Below, piece by piece: positions 10,115 to 18,873 of a DNA stretch of 64,000 bases. Origin of the DNA: Leifsonia williamsii (GTDB taxonomy: Bacteria > Actinomycetota > Actinomycetes > Actinomycetales > Microbacteriaceae); assembly GCF_030433685.1 (NCBI RefSeq), contig NZ_JAROCF010000001.1:3286001-3350000 (forward strand), in the 5' to 3' direction. Both the position numbers and the translations under genes were made by a program. Position 1 is the first letter of the stretch. The number at the start of each line of letters is the position of its first letter. The notes beneath the pieces were generated by a model. That model was not told the DNA's origin. It worked only from the letters and a program-made list of their open reading frames with translations, and searched no databases.

Positions 10115-10396
10115 ATGAAGACAGAAGAAGAGCTGAAAGGACTTCCGCACGTCCCGATCAGCACCTTCAAAGCGAACCCGGCGCATTACCTGGAGACAGG
10201 CGCGCTCATCACGACCCACGGTCACGTGCGAGCGGCTTTCGTGCCGATGGACGAGCCGGACGAGCTGCCCGGACTCGACTCCGTGAAGGCGCAGCTCAAG
10301 CTCCTCAGCCGCATGCGTCAGCCCGACCATGTCGCGGAGGAGCTGCGCGACCTCCGGCGGACCCGGGACTCCGAGGACGTCGGAGAGCCTCGATGA
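10115..10396 (+). CDS. Phd/YefM-like antitoxin of a VapC module
   Basis: The 93-residue acidic and basic small protein begins with a short segment resembling the Phd/YefM DNA-binding fold (VPISTFKANPAHYLETGALI followed by a strand HVRAAFVPM). It ends in a charged helical tail that would wrap the toxin. The stop overlaps the start of the downstream PIN-domain gene by four bases (ATGA), the standard antitoxin-first arrangement, giving coupled translation. I assign it as an antitoxin mainly from context and size; similarity to the family is moderate. It should repress its own promoter. Confidence 0.75.
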   Translation: MKTEEELKGLPHVPISTFKANPAHYLETGALITTHGHVRAAFVPMDEPDELPGLDSVKAQLKLLSRMRQPDHVAEELRDLRRTRDSEDVGEPR

Positions 10397-10818
10397 CCCG
10401 GGAGGCTCGCACGGCGTCGTCCCGGCCGGCCGGACCGGCGCTGCTCGACACCAGCGTCCTCATCTCCGGGCTCTCCGAAGAGATGATCGACCGCATCGAG
10501 CTGTACCGGTCGTCGATGATCTGCCGTGCCGAGCTGGCACAGGGGCTCGCCGCCTTCGAGAAGGACCCCTCGCGATTCGCGCAACTGGCCATCCGCCGGG
10601 AGCTGCTGCGGCTGCTCGACTCGATCCCGGGCTTCTGGTTGGAATTCGATCGTGCCGCCTCCGACGCCTATGGATCACTCACCGCCGAACCGAAGACGGC
10701 GCTCCCGCTGAAGGATGCCCTGATCGCTGCCCACGCTCTTGCCGCCGGGCTCCCGCTGTTGACCGAGGATGCGGGGTTCAGCCGCTTCCCCTCCGTCGAC
10801 GTCCGACGACTCCGGTAG
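10393..10818 (+). CDS. vapC: PIN-domain ribonuclease toxin
   Basis: The 141-residue PIN-domain protein has the four acidic residues expected of a VapC nuclease: Asp19 (LLDTSVLI), Glu47 (CRAELAQG), Asp108 (KDALIAAHAL) and Asp126 (LLTEDAGF). VapC toxins are Mg-dependent RNases that cut tRNA or rRNA and stall translation when the antitoxin is degraded. The start overlaps the antitoxin stop. All catalytic residues are present, so the toxin looks active. The first 15 residues before the core are an extension with no recognisable role. Its 3' end lies three bases from the convergent rsmI stop. Confidence 0.85.
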   Translation: MTREARTASSRPAGPALLDTSVLISGLSEEMIDRIELYRSSMICRAELAQGLAAFEKDPSRFAQLAIRRELLRLLDSIPGFWLEFDRAASDAYGSLTAEPKTALPLKDALIAAHALAAGLPLLTEDAGFSRFPSVDVRRLR

Positions 10819-10821
10819 CCC

Positions 10822-11646
10822 CTACCCCTCCTTCCTGCGCTCCAGCGCCGCCTGGTAGAGGTCGCGACGGCCGAGGCCCGTCGCCTCGGCGACCTCGGCG
10901 GCGGCGTCCTTGAGGCGGGTGCCGGAGGCGACCAGCGCGAGCACCTGCTCCAGCGCCGAGTCGGGGTCGGCGGAGCGGCGGGGCGCGCCGGCGACGACGA
11001 TCGCGATCTCGCCGCGCACGCCATCGGCCGCCCAGGCGGCGAGCTCGGCGGCGGTGCCGCGGCGGACCTCCTCGTACAGCTTCGTCAGTTCGCGGCACAC
11101 CACGACGCGGCGGTCGGCGCCCAGTTCGGCGGCGAGGTCGGCGAGGGAGGCGGCGAGCCGGTTCGGCGACTCGAAGAACACCATGGTCCGGGGCTCGGCC
11201 GCCAGTGCGCGCAGAGCGGACCGCCGCTCCCCCGGCTTGCGCGGCAGGAAGCCCTCGAACGTGAAGCGGTCGGTGGGGAGGCCGGAGACGGCGAGCGCCG
11301 TCAGCACCGCGCTCGGGCCGGGCAGGGCCGTGACGCCGACGCCCGCGGCGGCCGCGGCCTCCACCAGGTGGAATCCGGGGTCGGAGACGGTGGGCATGCC
11401 GGCGTCGGAGAGCACGACGACGTCGCCGTCGCGGGCGAGGTCGACGAGCTCGCCCGCGCGGTCGCGCTCGTTGTGGTCGTGGAGGGCGATCAGCCGCGGG
11501 CGGTTGGCGACGCCGAGCCCGGCGAGGAGGCGCTGGGCGACCCTGGTGTCCTCGGCGGCGACGACGGCGGCCTCGCCGAGCACCTCGATCAGGCGGGCGG
11601 AGGCGTCGCCGAGGTTGCCGATGGGGGTGGCGGCGAGGATGATCAT
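10822..11646 (-). CDS. rsmI: 16S rRNA (cytidine-1402-2'-O)-methyltransferase
   Basis: RsmI methylates the ribose of C1402 in 16S rRNA at the decoding centre. The 274-residue tetrapyrrole-methylase-fold protein has LAATPIGNLGDAS at the N-terminus, the AAEDTR motif and LSDAGMPTVSDPG in the SAM pocket. ATG 11646 is preceded by CACACT seven bases upstream, consistent with a leaderless mRNA. It is divergent from the protein mannosyltransferase gene, the same pairing as in mycobacteria. A far longer reading frame on this strand continues antisense through three plus-strand genes and is an artefact of GC-rich DNA. Confidence 0.95.
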   Translation of the reverse strand: MIILAATPIGNLGDASARLIEVLGEAAVVAAEDTRVAQRLLAGLGVANRPRLIALHDHNERDRAGELVDLARDGDVVVLSDAGMPTVSDPGFHLVEAAAAAGVGVTALPGPSAVLTALAVSGLPTDRFTFEGFLPRKPGERRSALRALAAEPRTMVFFESPNRLAASLADLAAELGADRRVVVCRELTKLYEEVRRGTAAELAAWAADGVRGEIAIVVAGAPRRSADPDSALEQVLALVASGTRLKDAAAEVAEATGLGRRDLYQAALERRKEG

Positions 11647-11766
11647 GCGATCCAGTGTGCCAGGCGGGGTCGGCCCGAGTTCTGCACAGCGAGGCGCGGG
11701 ACCGCGGCTCTGCACAGATCGTGCGCCTCCAGCCGATCCCTGGGTGCCGCGCCCTAGCATGGCGTG

Positions 11767-13383
11767 GTGACCTCCCTTCCGCTCACCGATCCCGCCCCTG
11801 CGCCGGCGGCTCCGGCCGTGCCGCTCGGCAGCAGGCTCGACGACTGGTGGGCGCGCGTCCTGGGCACGCCGCTGCGGCTGCGGCTCTGGTACTGGGGGGC
11901 GCCGATCGGCGTGACGCTGCTGGCGGCGATCCTGCGGCTGTGGGGCCTGGGCACTCCGCACGCCCTCGTCTTCGACGAGACCTTCTACGTGAAGGACTCG
12001 TGGACGCTCCTGCACCTCGGCTACGAGGGCAGCTGGCCCGACAAGGCGGACCAGCGGTTCAACTCCGGGTCGGTCGACATCTTCGAGAGCAGTCCGTCGT
12101 TCGTGGCGCATCCGCCGCTCGGCAAGTGGATCATCGCGCTCGGCATGGCGGCGACGGGGGCGGGCAATGCGTTCGGCTGGAGGCTGTCGACGGCGATCGT
12201 CGGCATCCTCGCTGTCTTCGTGGTGTTCCTCATCGCGCGGGCGCTGTTCCGGTCGACCATGATCGCGACCATCGCCGGCTTCCTGCTCGCGATCGACGGG
12301 CACGCGATCGTGATGAGCCGGGTGGCCCTGCTCGACAACTCGGTCATGTTCCTCGCCTTGCTGGCGTTCGGCTGCCTCCTGCTCGACCGGAGGTGGCACG
12401 CCGAGCGACTGGCCGCGCGGATCGCCGCCGAGCGGTCGCAGGGACGCGACCCCGCCTGGGGGCCCGTGCTGTGGTGGCGGCCGTGGCTGATCGCGGCGGG
12501 GCTGCTGTGCGGGCTGTGCGCGGGGGTGAAGTGGAGCGGGTTCTACTTCCTCGCCTTCTTCGCCGTCTACACGGTCATCGTCGACGCGGTGGCGCGGCGG
12601 CGCGAGGGCATCGCCTTCTACGCCAGCGGTGCGCTGCTCAAGCAGGCGCCGGCGACGTTCGTGCTGATGGTCCCCATCGCCTTCGTCGCGTACGTGGCCA
12701 CGTGGACCGGCTGGATCGTCACCGACGGCGGCTACTACCGGCACTGGGCGGAGTCGGTGCACTCGCAGTGGGGCGGGCTGCTGTCGTGGGTGCCGCTCTG
12801 GGTGCAGAACCTCTGGCACTACCAGACCGAGATGTACAACTACAGCATCAACCTCCACGTGCCGCACCCGTATCAGTCGAACCCGCTCACCTGGCTGCTG
12901 CAGATCCGGCCGACGAGCATGTATTACGTCGGCACCACGCAGGGGCAGGCCGGGTGCATGGACTCCAGCTGCTCGGCGGCGATCACGTCGCTCGGCAACC
13001 CGCTGATCTGGTGGGCGGCGACGGCGGCGGTGCTGTATGTGATCTACCGGCTCGTGCGCTACCGCGAGTGGAGGCTGGGGCTGATCCTCACGGGGCTCGC
13101 AGCCGGGTACGTGCCGTGGATCCTGTACATGGGCCGGACGATCTTCACGTTCTACTCGATCGCCTTCGAGCCCTACCTGATCCTCGCGCTGACGGCGGTG
13201 ATCGCGCTGGTGCTGGGATCGCGGCGGGATCCGGAGCCGCGGCGGAGGGCGGGGATCGCCTGGGTGACGGTGTTCCTCGTCGCGGCGACGCTGGTGAGCG
13301 CCTTCTTCTGGCCGATCTGGACGGCGCAGCAGGTGCCGTTCTGGTTCTGGCAGATCCACATGTGGCTGCCCAGCTGGGTGTGA
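11767..13383 (+). CDS. Polyprenol-phosphate-mannose-dependent protein O-mannosyltransferase
   Basis: The 538-residue membrane protein of the Pmt family transfers mannose from a polyprenyl carrier to Ser/Thr of secreted proteins as they pass Sec. About ten hydrophobic helices are visible, with the catalytic acidic motif FDETFYVKDSW in the first external loop and AHPPLGKW in the next. The start is uncertain between adjacent GTG codons at 11764 and 11767; I choose 11767 because TAGCAT ends six bases upstream, the leaderless pattern used nearby. It may modify the secreted cell-wall proteins encoded in this window. Confidence 0.92.
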   Translation: MTSLPLTDPAPAPAAPAVPLGSRLDDWWARVLGTPLRLRLWYWGAPIGVTLLAAILRLWGLGTPHALVFDETFYVKDSWTLLHLGYEGSWPDKADQRFNSGSVDIFESSPSFVAHPPLGKWIIALGMAATGAGNAFGWRLSTAIVGILAVFVVFLIARALFRSTMIATIAGFLLAIDGHAIVMSRVALLDNSVMFLALLAFGCLLLDRRWHAERLAARIAAERSQGRDPAWGPVLWWRPWLIAAGLLCGLCAGVKWSGFYFLAFFAVYTVIVDAVARRREGIAFYASGALLKQAPATFVLMVPIAFVAYVATWTGWIVTDGGYYRHWAESVHSQWGGLLSWVPLWVQNLWHYQTEMYNYSINLHVPHPYQSNPLTWLLQIRPTSMYYVGTTQGQAGCMDSSCSAAITSLGNPLIWWAATAAVLYVIYRLVRYREWRLGLILTGLAAGYVPWILYMGRTIFTFYSIAFEPYLILALTAVIALVLGSRRDPEPRRRAGIAWVTVFLVAATLVSAFFWPIWTAQQVPFWFWQIHMWLPSWV

Positions 13384-13440
13384 CGGCCCTACCCCGCAAG
13401 ACCTGTCGAGGTGTCGGGGGCCGGTGGTAGACCGAGGGGT

Positions 13441-15087
13441 ATGACCGACGACGAGCGCAACCACCCCGCCCCCAGCGATGCCGAGCTCGACCGGCTCGAC
13501 CTCGTCCCGCTGCCCGGCAGCGAGCGGCCCGCCCGGCCGGGCTTCCGGGCGCACGGCGCCCTCCCGCCCGAGGCCCCCGTCTCCGCGACGCTGGTGCTGC
13601 GGCGGCGGGCCCCGCTCACGGACGACGCCTTCTCGGCGCCCCTCAGCCGCGACGAGCTCGCCGAGCGGTACGGGGCCTCCCCCGACGACATCGCGGTCGT
13701 CACCTCCACGCTGGAGCCGCTCGGGGTCGCCGTCGAGGAGGTGAGCGCGGCCGAGCGGCGCATCCGCGTCTCCGGGCCGGCGCGGGTCATCGCGCGGGTG
13801 TTCGGGACGGACCTCGCCCAGTCGCTCCCCGAGGTCGAGGGAACGGCCGACGAGGAGGCGACCCCGCCCTCCCCCGCCTACCGCCAGCGCACCGGCGGGC
13901 TGAGCGTCCCCGCACCGCTGGCCGGGGTCGTCACGGCCGTGCTGGGGCTCGACGACCGGCCGCAGGCGCGGGCGCAGCTCCGGCTGGTCCGGCCCGCCGC
14001 GGTCTCCACCAGCTACACGCCTCCCCAGCTCGGCGCCGTCTACGCGTTCCCCGAGGGAACGGACGGCAGCGGGCAGAGAATCGCCATCATCGAGCTGGGC
14101 GGCGGCTACGTGCAGGAGGATCTCGACACCTACTTCGCCTCCCTCGGCATCCCGACGCCGACGGTGCGCGCGGTCGGGATCGACGGCGGGTCGAACAAGC
14201 CGGAGGGCGACCCGAACGGCGCCGACGGCGAGGTGATGCTCGACATCGAGGTCGCCGGCGCGCTCGCGCCCGGCGCTGAGATCGTCGTCTACTTCGCGCC
14301 CAACACCGACGCCGGGTTCCTCGACGCCGTGAGCACGGCCGCGCACGCCGAGCCGACGCCCGCCGCCATCAGCATCAGCTGGGGGCAGTCGGAGGACCAG
14401 TGGACCGCGCAGGCCCGCACCGCCTTCGACGAGGCCCTGCAGGACGCCGCAGCGCTCGGCGTCACCACCACCGCCGCGGCCGGCGACGACGGCAGCAGCG
14501 ACCGCGTGGGCGACGGCCGGGCGCACGTCGACTTCCCCGCGTCCTCCCCGCACGCCCTCGCGTGCGGGGGCACCCGCCTCGAGGCCGACGCCGACACCGG
14601 GGCCGTGCGCTCCGAGACGGTGTGGAACAACGGCGCGGGAGGCGGCGCGACCGGTGGCGGCGTCAGCGCGGTCTTCCCCCTCCCGTCGTGGCAGAGCGGC
14701 GTCGGCGTGCCGTCGGGCGAGAACGGCGATGACCAGGGCGGCGCGGCCAACGGTCCCGGCGGACGCGGCGTCCCCGACGTGTCCGCCGTGGCGGACCCGC
14801 AGACCGGCTATCGCATCCGCGTCGACGGCCGGGACACCGTCATCGGCGGCACCAGCGCCGTGGCCCCGCTCTGGGCTGCCCTCGTCGCGCGCATCGTGCA
14901 GTCGACCGGGCGTCCGCTCGGCCTCGCCCAGCCCACGCTGTACGACTCGGTGCGCGCCGGGCAGGTGGCCGCCGGGTTCCGCGACATCACGGTCGGCGAC
15001 AACGGCGCCTACCGGGCGGGCAACGGCTGGGACGCGTGCACGGGCCTGGGCGTGCCCGACGGAGCGGCGCTGCTCGGGGCGCTGTAA
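13441..15087 (+). CDS. S53-family serine-carboxyl peptidase (sedolisin/kumamolisin type)
   Basis: The 548-residue protein has a pro-kumamolisin activation domain (about residues 40-185) followed by a subtilisin-fold S53 domain. The catalytic residues are in place: Glu264 and Asp268 in DGEVMLDIEV, oxyanion Asp349 in AAGDDGSSD and Ser472 in GGTSAVAPLWA. Such enzymes are acid proteases that self-activate. Oddly there is no hydrophobic signal peptide: the N-terminus is acidic and polar (MTDDERNHPAPSDAE). This is also seen for some kumamolisins, so the export route is unclear. A weak TAGACC box ends seven bases before the ATG. Confidence 0.9.
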   Translation: MTDDERNHPAPSDAELDRLDLVPLPGSERPARPGFRAHGALPPEAPVSATLVLRRRAPLTDDAFSAPLSRDELAERYGASPDDIAVVTSTLEPLGVAVEEVSAAERRIRVSGPARVIARVFGTDLAQSLPEVEGTADEEATPPSPAYRQRTGGLSVPAPLAGVVTAVLGLDDRPQARAQLRLVRPAAVSTSYTPPQLGAVYAFPEGTDGSGQRIAIIELGGGYVQEDLDTYFASLGIPTPTVRAVGIDGGSNKPEGDPNGADGEVMLDIEVAGALAPGAEIVVYFAPNTDAGFLDAVSTAAHAEPTPAAISISWGQSEDQWTAQARTAFDEALQDAAALGVTTTAAAGDDGSSDRVGDGRAHVDFPASSPHALACGGTRLEADADTGAVRSETVWNNGAGGGATGGGVSAVFPLPSWQSGVGVPSGENGDDQGGAANGPGGRGVPDVSAVADPQTGYRIRVDGRDTVIGGTSAVAPLWAALVARIVQSTGRPLGLAQPTLYDSVRAGQVAAGFRDITVGDNGAYRAGNGWDACTGLGVPDGAALLGAL

Positions 15088-15214
15088 GGCGGCTCCTCGC
15101 GCCGCTCGGCAGCACTGCAACAGCACGGGTGCGACTCCGCCCGTCACCCCGCCGGCCCACGCACCCCGAACGGGGGTGAGGCGGGCGTGCGCGGCGCGCC
15201 GATACGCTCGCGGC

Positions 15215-17131
15215 GTGCATCCACACCCGAATCGGCGCCCCGTGCGCTCTGCGCCTTCCGCGCGCCCTGCGCGCCGTGCGCGCACCACGCGCTCCGTGCG
15301 CTCCGCCCTGCTCGGCGCCGCCACCGCGGTCGTCACGCTCGCCGCACTGGCGACCGCTCCCCTCCCCGCCTCCGCCGCCAACACCTACGGCGTCGGCGGA
15401 ACCATCACGTACGCCGTGCCCTCCTCCGCGGCGAAGACCGTCGTCCGGCTCTACCCGGTCAGCGGCACCCCGGCCGCGGCGGGCGGCAAGTACGCCACCA
15501 CGGCGAGTGGAGGCCACTGGGGCATCACCGGCGTCGCAGCCGGTCGGTACCGCGTGCTGTTCAGCGCCTCCACCGGGGACAACGCCGCCAACGCCGCCGT
15601 GTGGCTGGGCGGGACGCCGTACGAGGACAAGGCCAGAGTCATCGACGTCGGCCGGCAGGCCACCAACGACCTCGCCGTGACGCAGCCGGCCGCCGGCTCC
15701 ATCAGCGGCACGCTCACGCTGCCCACCGGCCAGAACGACCGCCGGGGCGTGCAGGCGTGGCTGTTCAACCACGACACCGGCCTCTACGAGCGGGCGCAGG
15801 GCGTCACCACCGGCGCCGTCACGAGCACCGGCAACTACACGGTCCGCGGGCTCGCCGCCGGCGACTACATCGTGCGGTTCGCCGACCGCAACGGCATGAA
15901 CCCGCGCTTCGCCACCCGGTACTACCCGGGCGGCGAGTACCAGTGGGACTCGGACCAGGTCACGGTCACGGCGGGCGCCGAGCGCACCGGGATCGACGGC
16001 TCGACCGGCCCGTGGGGCTGGTACAGCGGGCGACTGGCCGGCGCCGACCGGTTCGCGACGTCCGCCGCCATCTCGTCCGCGTACTGGGCCGCCGGCACGA
16101 GCGGCGACAGCCGGGTCGTGTTCGTCGCGAACGGCACCGCGTTCCCCGACGCGCTGAGCGCGAGCGCGGCCGCCTCCGTGCTGGGCGGCCCCCTGCTGCT
16201 CAGCCGGCAGGACTCGCTGCCCGACACCACCTGGAAGGAGCTGCAGCGCTACAAGCCGAGCGTGGTCGCCGTGATCGGCGGCACCGCCTCCATCGGCGAC
16301 GCGGTCTGGAAGCAGCTCGGCCGGCTCGGCGCGGTGACGAAGAAGGAGGTGTCCCTCGTGCGCCTCGCGGGTGCCGACCGCTACGAGACCTCGCGCAAGG
16401 TCGTCGACACCGTCTTCGGCGGCGCGCCGGTCAACAGCGTCTTCATCGCCACCGGCACCAACTTCCCCGATGCGCTCGTGGCGGGCTCCGCCGCGGGCTA
16501 CCGCTGGGGACCGCTGCTGCTGGTCAACGGGTCGGCCGGCAAGCTGGACGCCCCCACGAAGGCGCTCATCGCCTCCCTCAGCCCGTCCCGCATCTACATC
16601 GTGGGTGGGGTGAACTCGGTGTCGAACGGCATCCAGGCCGACCTCGCCACGCTGAACCGGCCCGAGGTCCTGCGGCTCGCCGGTGCCGACCGGTTCGGCA
16701 CCGCGCAGGCGGTCAATCGCGAGGTGTTCCCGTTCGCCGACGAGGCCTTCGTCGCGAACGCGCTCACCTTCCCGGACGCACTGTCGATCTCAGCGGTCGC
16801 CGGCAGCCTCGGCGCCCCGCTGCTGCTCGCGCCTCCGACCTGCATCCCGTACGGGGAGGTCGTCGACGCGACCGCGCTCGGCGTCTCGACGTACTGGGCG
16901 GTCGGCGGCACCGCCTCCCTCAGCACGGCGGTCACCGACCTCACCATGTGCGACAAGGGCCAGTACGGGATGTCGTCGGCGCTGTCGGCGGAGGTCGGAG
17001 TCCCCGAGACCGGCGCGGTGCAGCCGGCGGACCCGTCGACGCAGATCGACCGGCGCACGGCCGCGGAGACGCGGTTCGGAGCCGGCGACGCCGCCAGACC
17101 GAGCGCCGACCGGCTGACCACCGGGGGCTGA
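15215..17131 (+). CDS. Secreted protein with three type-2 cell-wall-binding repeats
   Basis: The 638-residue protein has an Arg-rich N-terminus, a hydrophobic signal segment (ALLGAATAVVTLAALA) and a probable cut after PASAA. Two carboxypeptidase-regulatory-like beta domains follow (about residues 60-260). Then come three CW_binding_2 repeats (about 270-590), each opening with LAGADR-F/Y and containing FPDAL and a VxGGxxS motif. These repeats hold proteins on the envelope non-covalently. The function beyond anchoring is not shown. GTG 15215 is preceded by TACGCT at six bases. A second protein with the same repeats lies at 53388-55418. Confidence 0.85.
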   Translation: MHPHPNRRPVRSAPSARPARRARTTRSVRSALLGAATAVVTLAALATAPLPASAANTYGVGGTITYAVPSSAAKTVVRLYPVSGTPAAAGGKYATTASGGHWGITGVAAGRYRVLFSASTGDNAANAAVWLGGTPYEDKARVIDVGRQATNDLAVTQPAAGSISGTLTLPTGQNDRRGVQAWLFNHDTGLYERAQGVTTGAVTSTGNYTVRGLAAGDYIVRFADRNGMNPRFATRYYPGGEYQWDSDQVTVTAGAERTGIDGSTGPWGWYSGRLAGADRFATSAAISSAYWAAGTSGDSRVVFVANGTAFPDALSASAAASVLGGPLLLSRQDSLPDTTWKELQRYKPSVVAVIGGTASIGDAVWKQLGRLGAVTKKEVSLVRLAGADRYETSRKVVDTVFGGAPVNSVFIATGTNFPDALVAGSAAGYRWGPLLLVNGSAGKLDAPTKALIASLSPSRIYIVGGVNSVSNGIQADLATLNRPEVLRLAGADRFGTAQAVNREVFPFADEAFVANALTFPDALSISAVAGSLGAPLLLAPPTCIPYGEVVDATALGVSTYWAVGGTASLSTAVTDLTMCDKGQYGMSSALSAEVGVPETGAVQPADPSTQIDRRTAAETRFGAGDAARPSADRLTTGG

Positions 17132-17183
17132 ACCGCAGCCGTCCGATGACGGAGGACTGCGGAGTGCTCGCCAGAATGGATCG

Positions 17184-18218
17184 GTGAGCACTCCGCAGAA
17201 TCCGCCGCACGAGCGGATCCGTCCCCGCCCGTCCGTCCCGTGGCTGCCCGGCGTCGCCGTGGCCGCGGTCGCGGCGGCAGCGGCGTGGGGCGTGCACTGG
17301 CTGGTGCCGGCGGTCCCGCTGCTGACGGCCGCGGTGGTGCTCGGCATCGTGGTCGGACAGGTCCCGGCGGCCCGCCCCGCGCTGAACGGCGTGCTGGGGC
17401 CGGGGCTCTCGCTCAGCGCGAAGCGGCTGATGCGCATCGGCGTCGTGCTGCTCGGCCTCAAGCTGAGCCTCGGCGATATCGCCGGCCTCGGCTGGGTGAC
17501 CATCGCGACCACCGTCGGCATCGTGCTGCTGTCGTTCGCCGGCACCTTCTGGATCGGGAGGCTGTTCCGCCTCCCCGGGCACCAGCCGCTGCTGCTCGCG
17601 ACCGGCTTCTCGATCTGCGGCGCGTCGGCGATCGGGGCGATGAGCGGTGTCGTCAAGCCGAAGGACGAGGAAGCCGCCACACCGGTCGCGCTCGTGACCC
17701 TGTGCGGCACGCTCGCGATCTTCGTGCTCCCGCTGCTCTGGCATCCGCTCGGGCTGAGCGCCGTGCAGTTCGGGCACTGGGTCGGCGCGGGCGTGCACGA
17801 CGTCGGCCAGGTCGTCGCGACGGCCCAGCTCGCCGGCCCCGCGGCGCTCGCGGTCGCGGTCGTCGTCAAGCTCACGCGGGTGCTGATGCTCGCACCCGTC
17901 GTCGCCGTCGCCGCGGTGGTCGAGCGCCGCCGGCACGTGGCAGGCGACCCGACCGTGAAGCGGCCGCCGATCGTCCCGCTCTTCGTCGCCGGGTTCATCG
18001 CGGCGGTGCTGGTGCGGTCGTTCGTGCCGCTGCCTCCCGTAGTCCTCGACGCGGCGGACACCCTGCAGACCGTGGTGCTGGCGATGGCGCTGTTCGGGCT
18101 GGGGACGGCCGTGCGCCTCCGCTCGCTGCTCGGCACCGGCTGGCGCGCCCTGGCGACCGGGCTGCTCTCGTGGGCGCTGATCGCCGCGCTCGCGCTCGGC
18201 GCCGTCTGGATCTCCTGA
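17184..18218 (+). CDS. YeiH-family putative sulfate exporter
   Basis: The 344-residue membrane protein of the YeiH/UPF0324 family has about ten hydrophobic helices and the family stretches LMRIGVVLLGLKLSL, GFSICGASAIGAM and GAGVHDVGQVVATAQLAG. Members are annotated as sulfate exporters but the substrate is little tested. GTG 17184 has CAGAAT six bases upstream. The gene is single, ends 128 bases from a convergent SMR exporter, and shows no LysR neighbour as in E. coli. Confidence 0.88.
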   Translation: MSTPQNPPHERIRPRPSVPWLPGVAVAAVAAAAAWGVHWLVPAVPLLTAAVVLGIVVGQVPAARPALNGVLGPGLSLSAKRLMRIGVVLLGLKLSLGDIAGLGWVTIATTVGIVLLSFAGTFWIGRLFRLPGHQPLLLATGFSICGASAIGAMSGVVKPKDEEAATPVALVTLCGTLAIFVLPLLWHPLGLSAVQFGHWVGAGVHDVGQVVATAQLAGPAALAVAVVVKLTRVLMLAPVVAVAAVVERRRHVAGDPTVKRPPIVPLFVAGFIAAVLVRSFVPLPPVVLDAADTLQTVVLAMALFGLGTAVRLRSLLGTGWRALATGLLSWALIAALALGAVWIS

Positions 18219-18346
18219 CCTCCCTCCCTCGCCCTCCCCATCGGTTTGTCACGACATGCCGCGCGCGGCCGGAGCCGCACGGCGTGTTGCGCCAAATCGA
18301 TGCAGGGGCTGTGGAGAAGCGGCTCTGCAGAAGAAAGACGGACGAC

Positions 18347-18664
18347 TCAGTGGTCGACGAGCTTCAGGCCCACCACGCACGCGACCAGGCCCAGGATGAG
18401 CAGCACCCGCACGAGCGAGAAGCCCTCGCCGCCGAAGATCATCGCGTAGAGCACGGTCAGCGCGGCGCCGATGCCGACCCATACCGCGTAGGCGGTGCCG
18501 ATCGGGATGCTGCGCATCGCGAACGCGAGGCCGGCCATCGAGCCGGCCAGCCCGACCACGAAGACGACCGACGGCCAGAGCTTCGTGAACCCCGCGGATA
18601 GACCGAGCGCGGTGGCCCAGACGGCCTCCAGGACGCCGGAGAGGACGAGGATGATCCAGGACAT
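18347..18664 (-). CDS. sugE: SMR-family guanidinium exporter (SugE/Gdx)
   Basis: The 105-residue small multidrug resistance protein has four transmembrane helices and the membrane Glu13 in SGVLEAVWATAL that couples export to protons. Length and the WATAL sequence fit the SugE/Gdx branch, which exports guanidinium, more than the EmrE drug branch. The upstream guanidine-III riboswitch strongly supports this. I choose ATG 18664 over ATG 18676 because GGGAG lies five bases before it and the riboswitch ends just upstream. Expression should rise when guanidine binds the RNA leader. Confidence 0.92.
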   Translation of the reverse strand: MSWIILVLSGVLEAVWATALGLSAGFTKLWPSVVFVVGLAGSMAGLAFAMRSIPIGTAYAVWVGIGAALTVLYAMIFGGEGFSLVRVLLILGLVACVVGLKLVDH

Positions 18665-18676
18665 GCTGACTCCCAT

Positions 18677-18717
18677 GGCCAGTCTTGTCGCTCACCGGGT
18701 ACTGATCCGTCGTCCGG
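18677..18717 (-). promoter_or_regulatory. Guanidine-III riboswitch (ykkC-III)
   Basis: Read on the minus strand, the 41 bases just before the sugE ribosome site match the ykkC-III consensus as I remember it. In order they hold CCGGACGA, a variable arm, GTACCCGGT, GA-GC, then GACAAGAC. The two CCGG segments can form the pseudoknot helix, and TCAGT pairs with ACTGG as the long stem. The element ends three bases before GGGAG, so it probably controls translation start. The class is concentrated in actinobacteria and usually precedes SugE-type exporters. Confidence 0.88.
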
Positions 18718-18873
18718 GACCGCCGTCGCGGGGGTCTGCGACCAGGCTAGCAAGGCACCCTGTGCAGGTCCCGGGCAGCCGGGTACCGCACCCGCCGGCG
18801 CCGCGCCTCCCCCGGTTGCGGCGTGTTACAGCGTGCGGGAGGCGCCCGGCGCGCTCTCGGGTAGCGTGACCGC

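Noticed and set aside
11647..15384. Very long minus-strand frame (over 1500 codons) running antisense through the mannosyltransferase, peptidase and start of the cell-wall protein
   Set aside because: Composition is low-complexity Arg/Asp/Gly/Pro, it has no motif, and the plus-strand genes are clearly real. Only its 3' part is rsmI.
18700..18740. Leader of sugE considered as a guanidine-II (mini-ykkC) element because of two ACGG-like loops
   Set aside because: The loops do not sit on two matching stems, while the adjoining sequence fits guanidine-III well.
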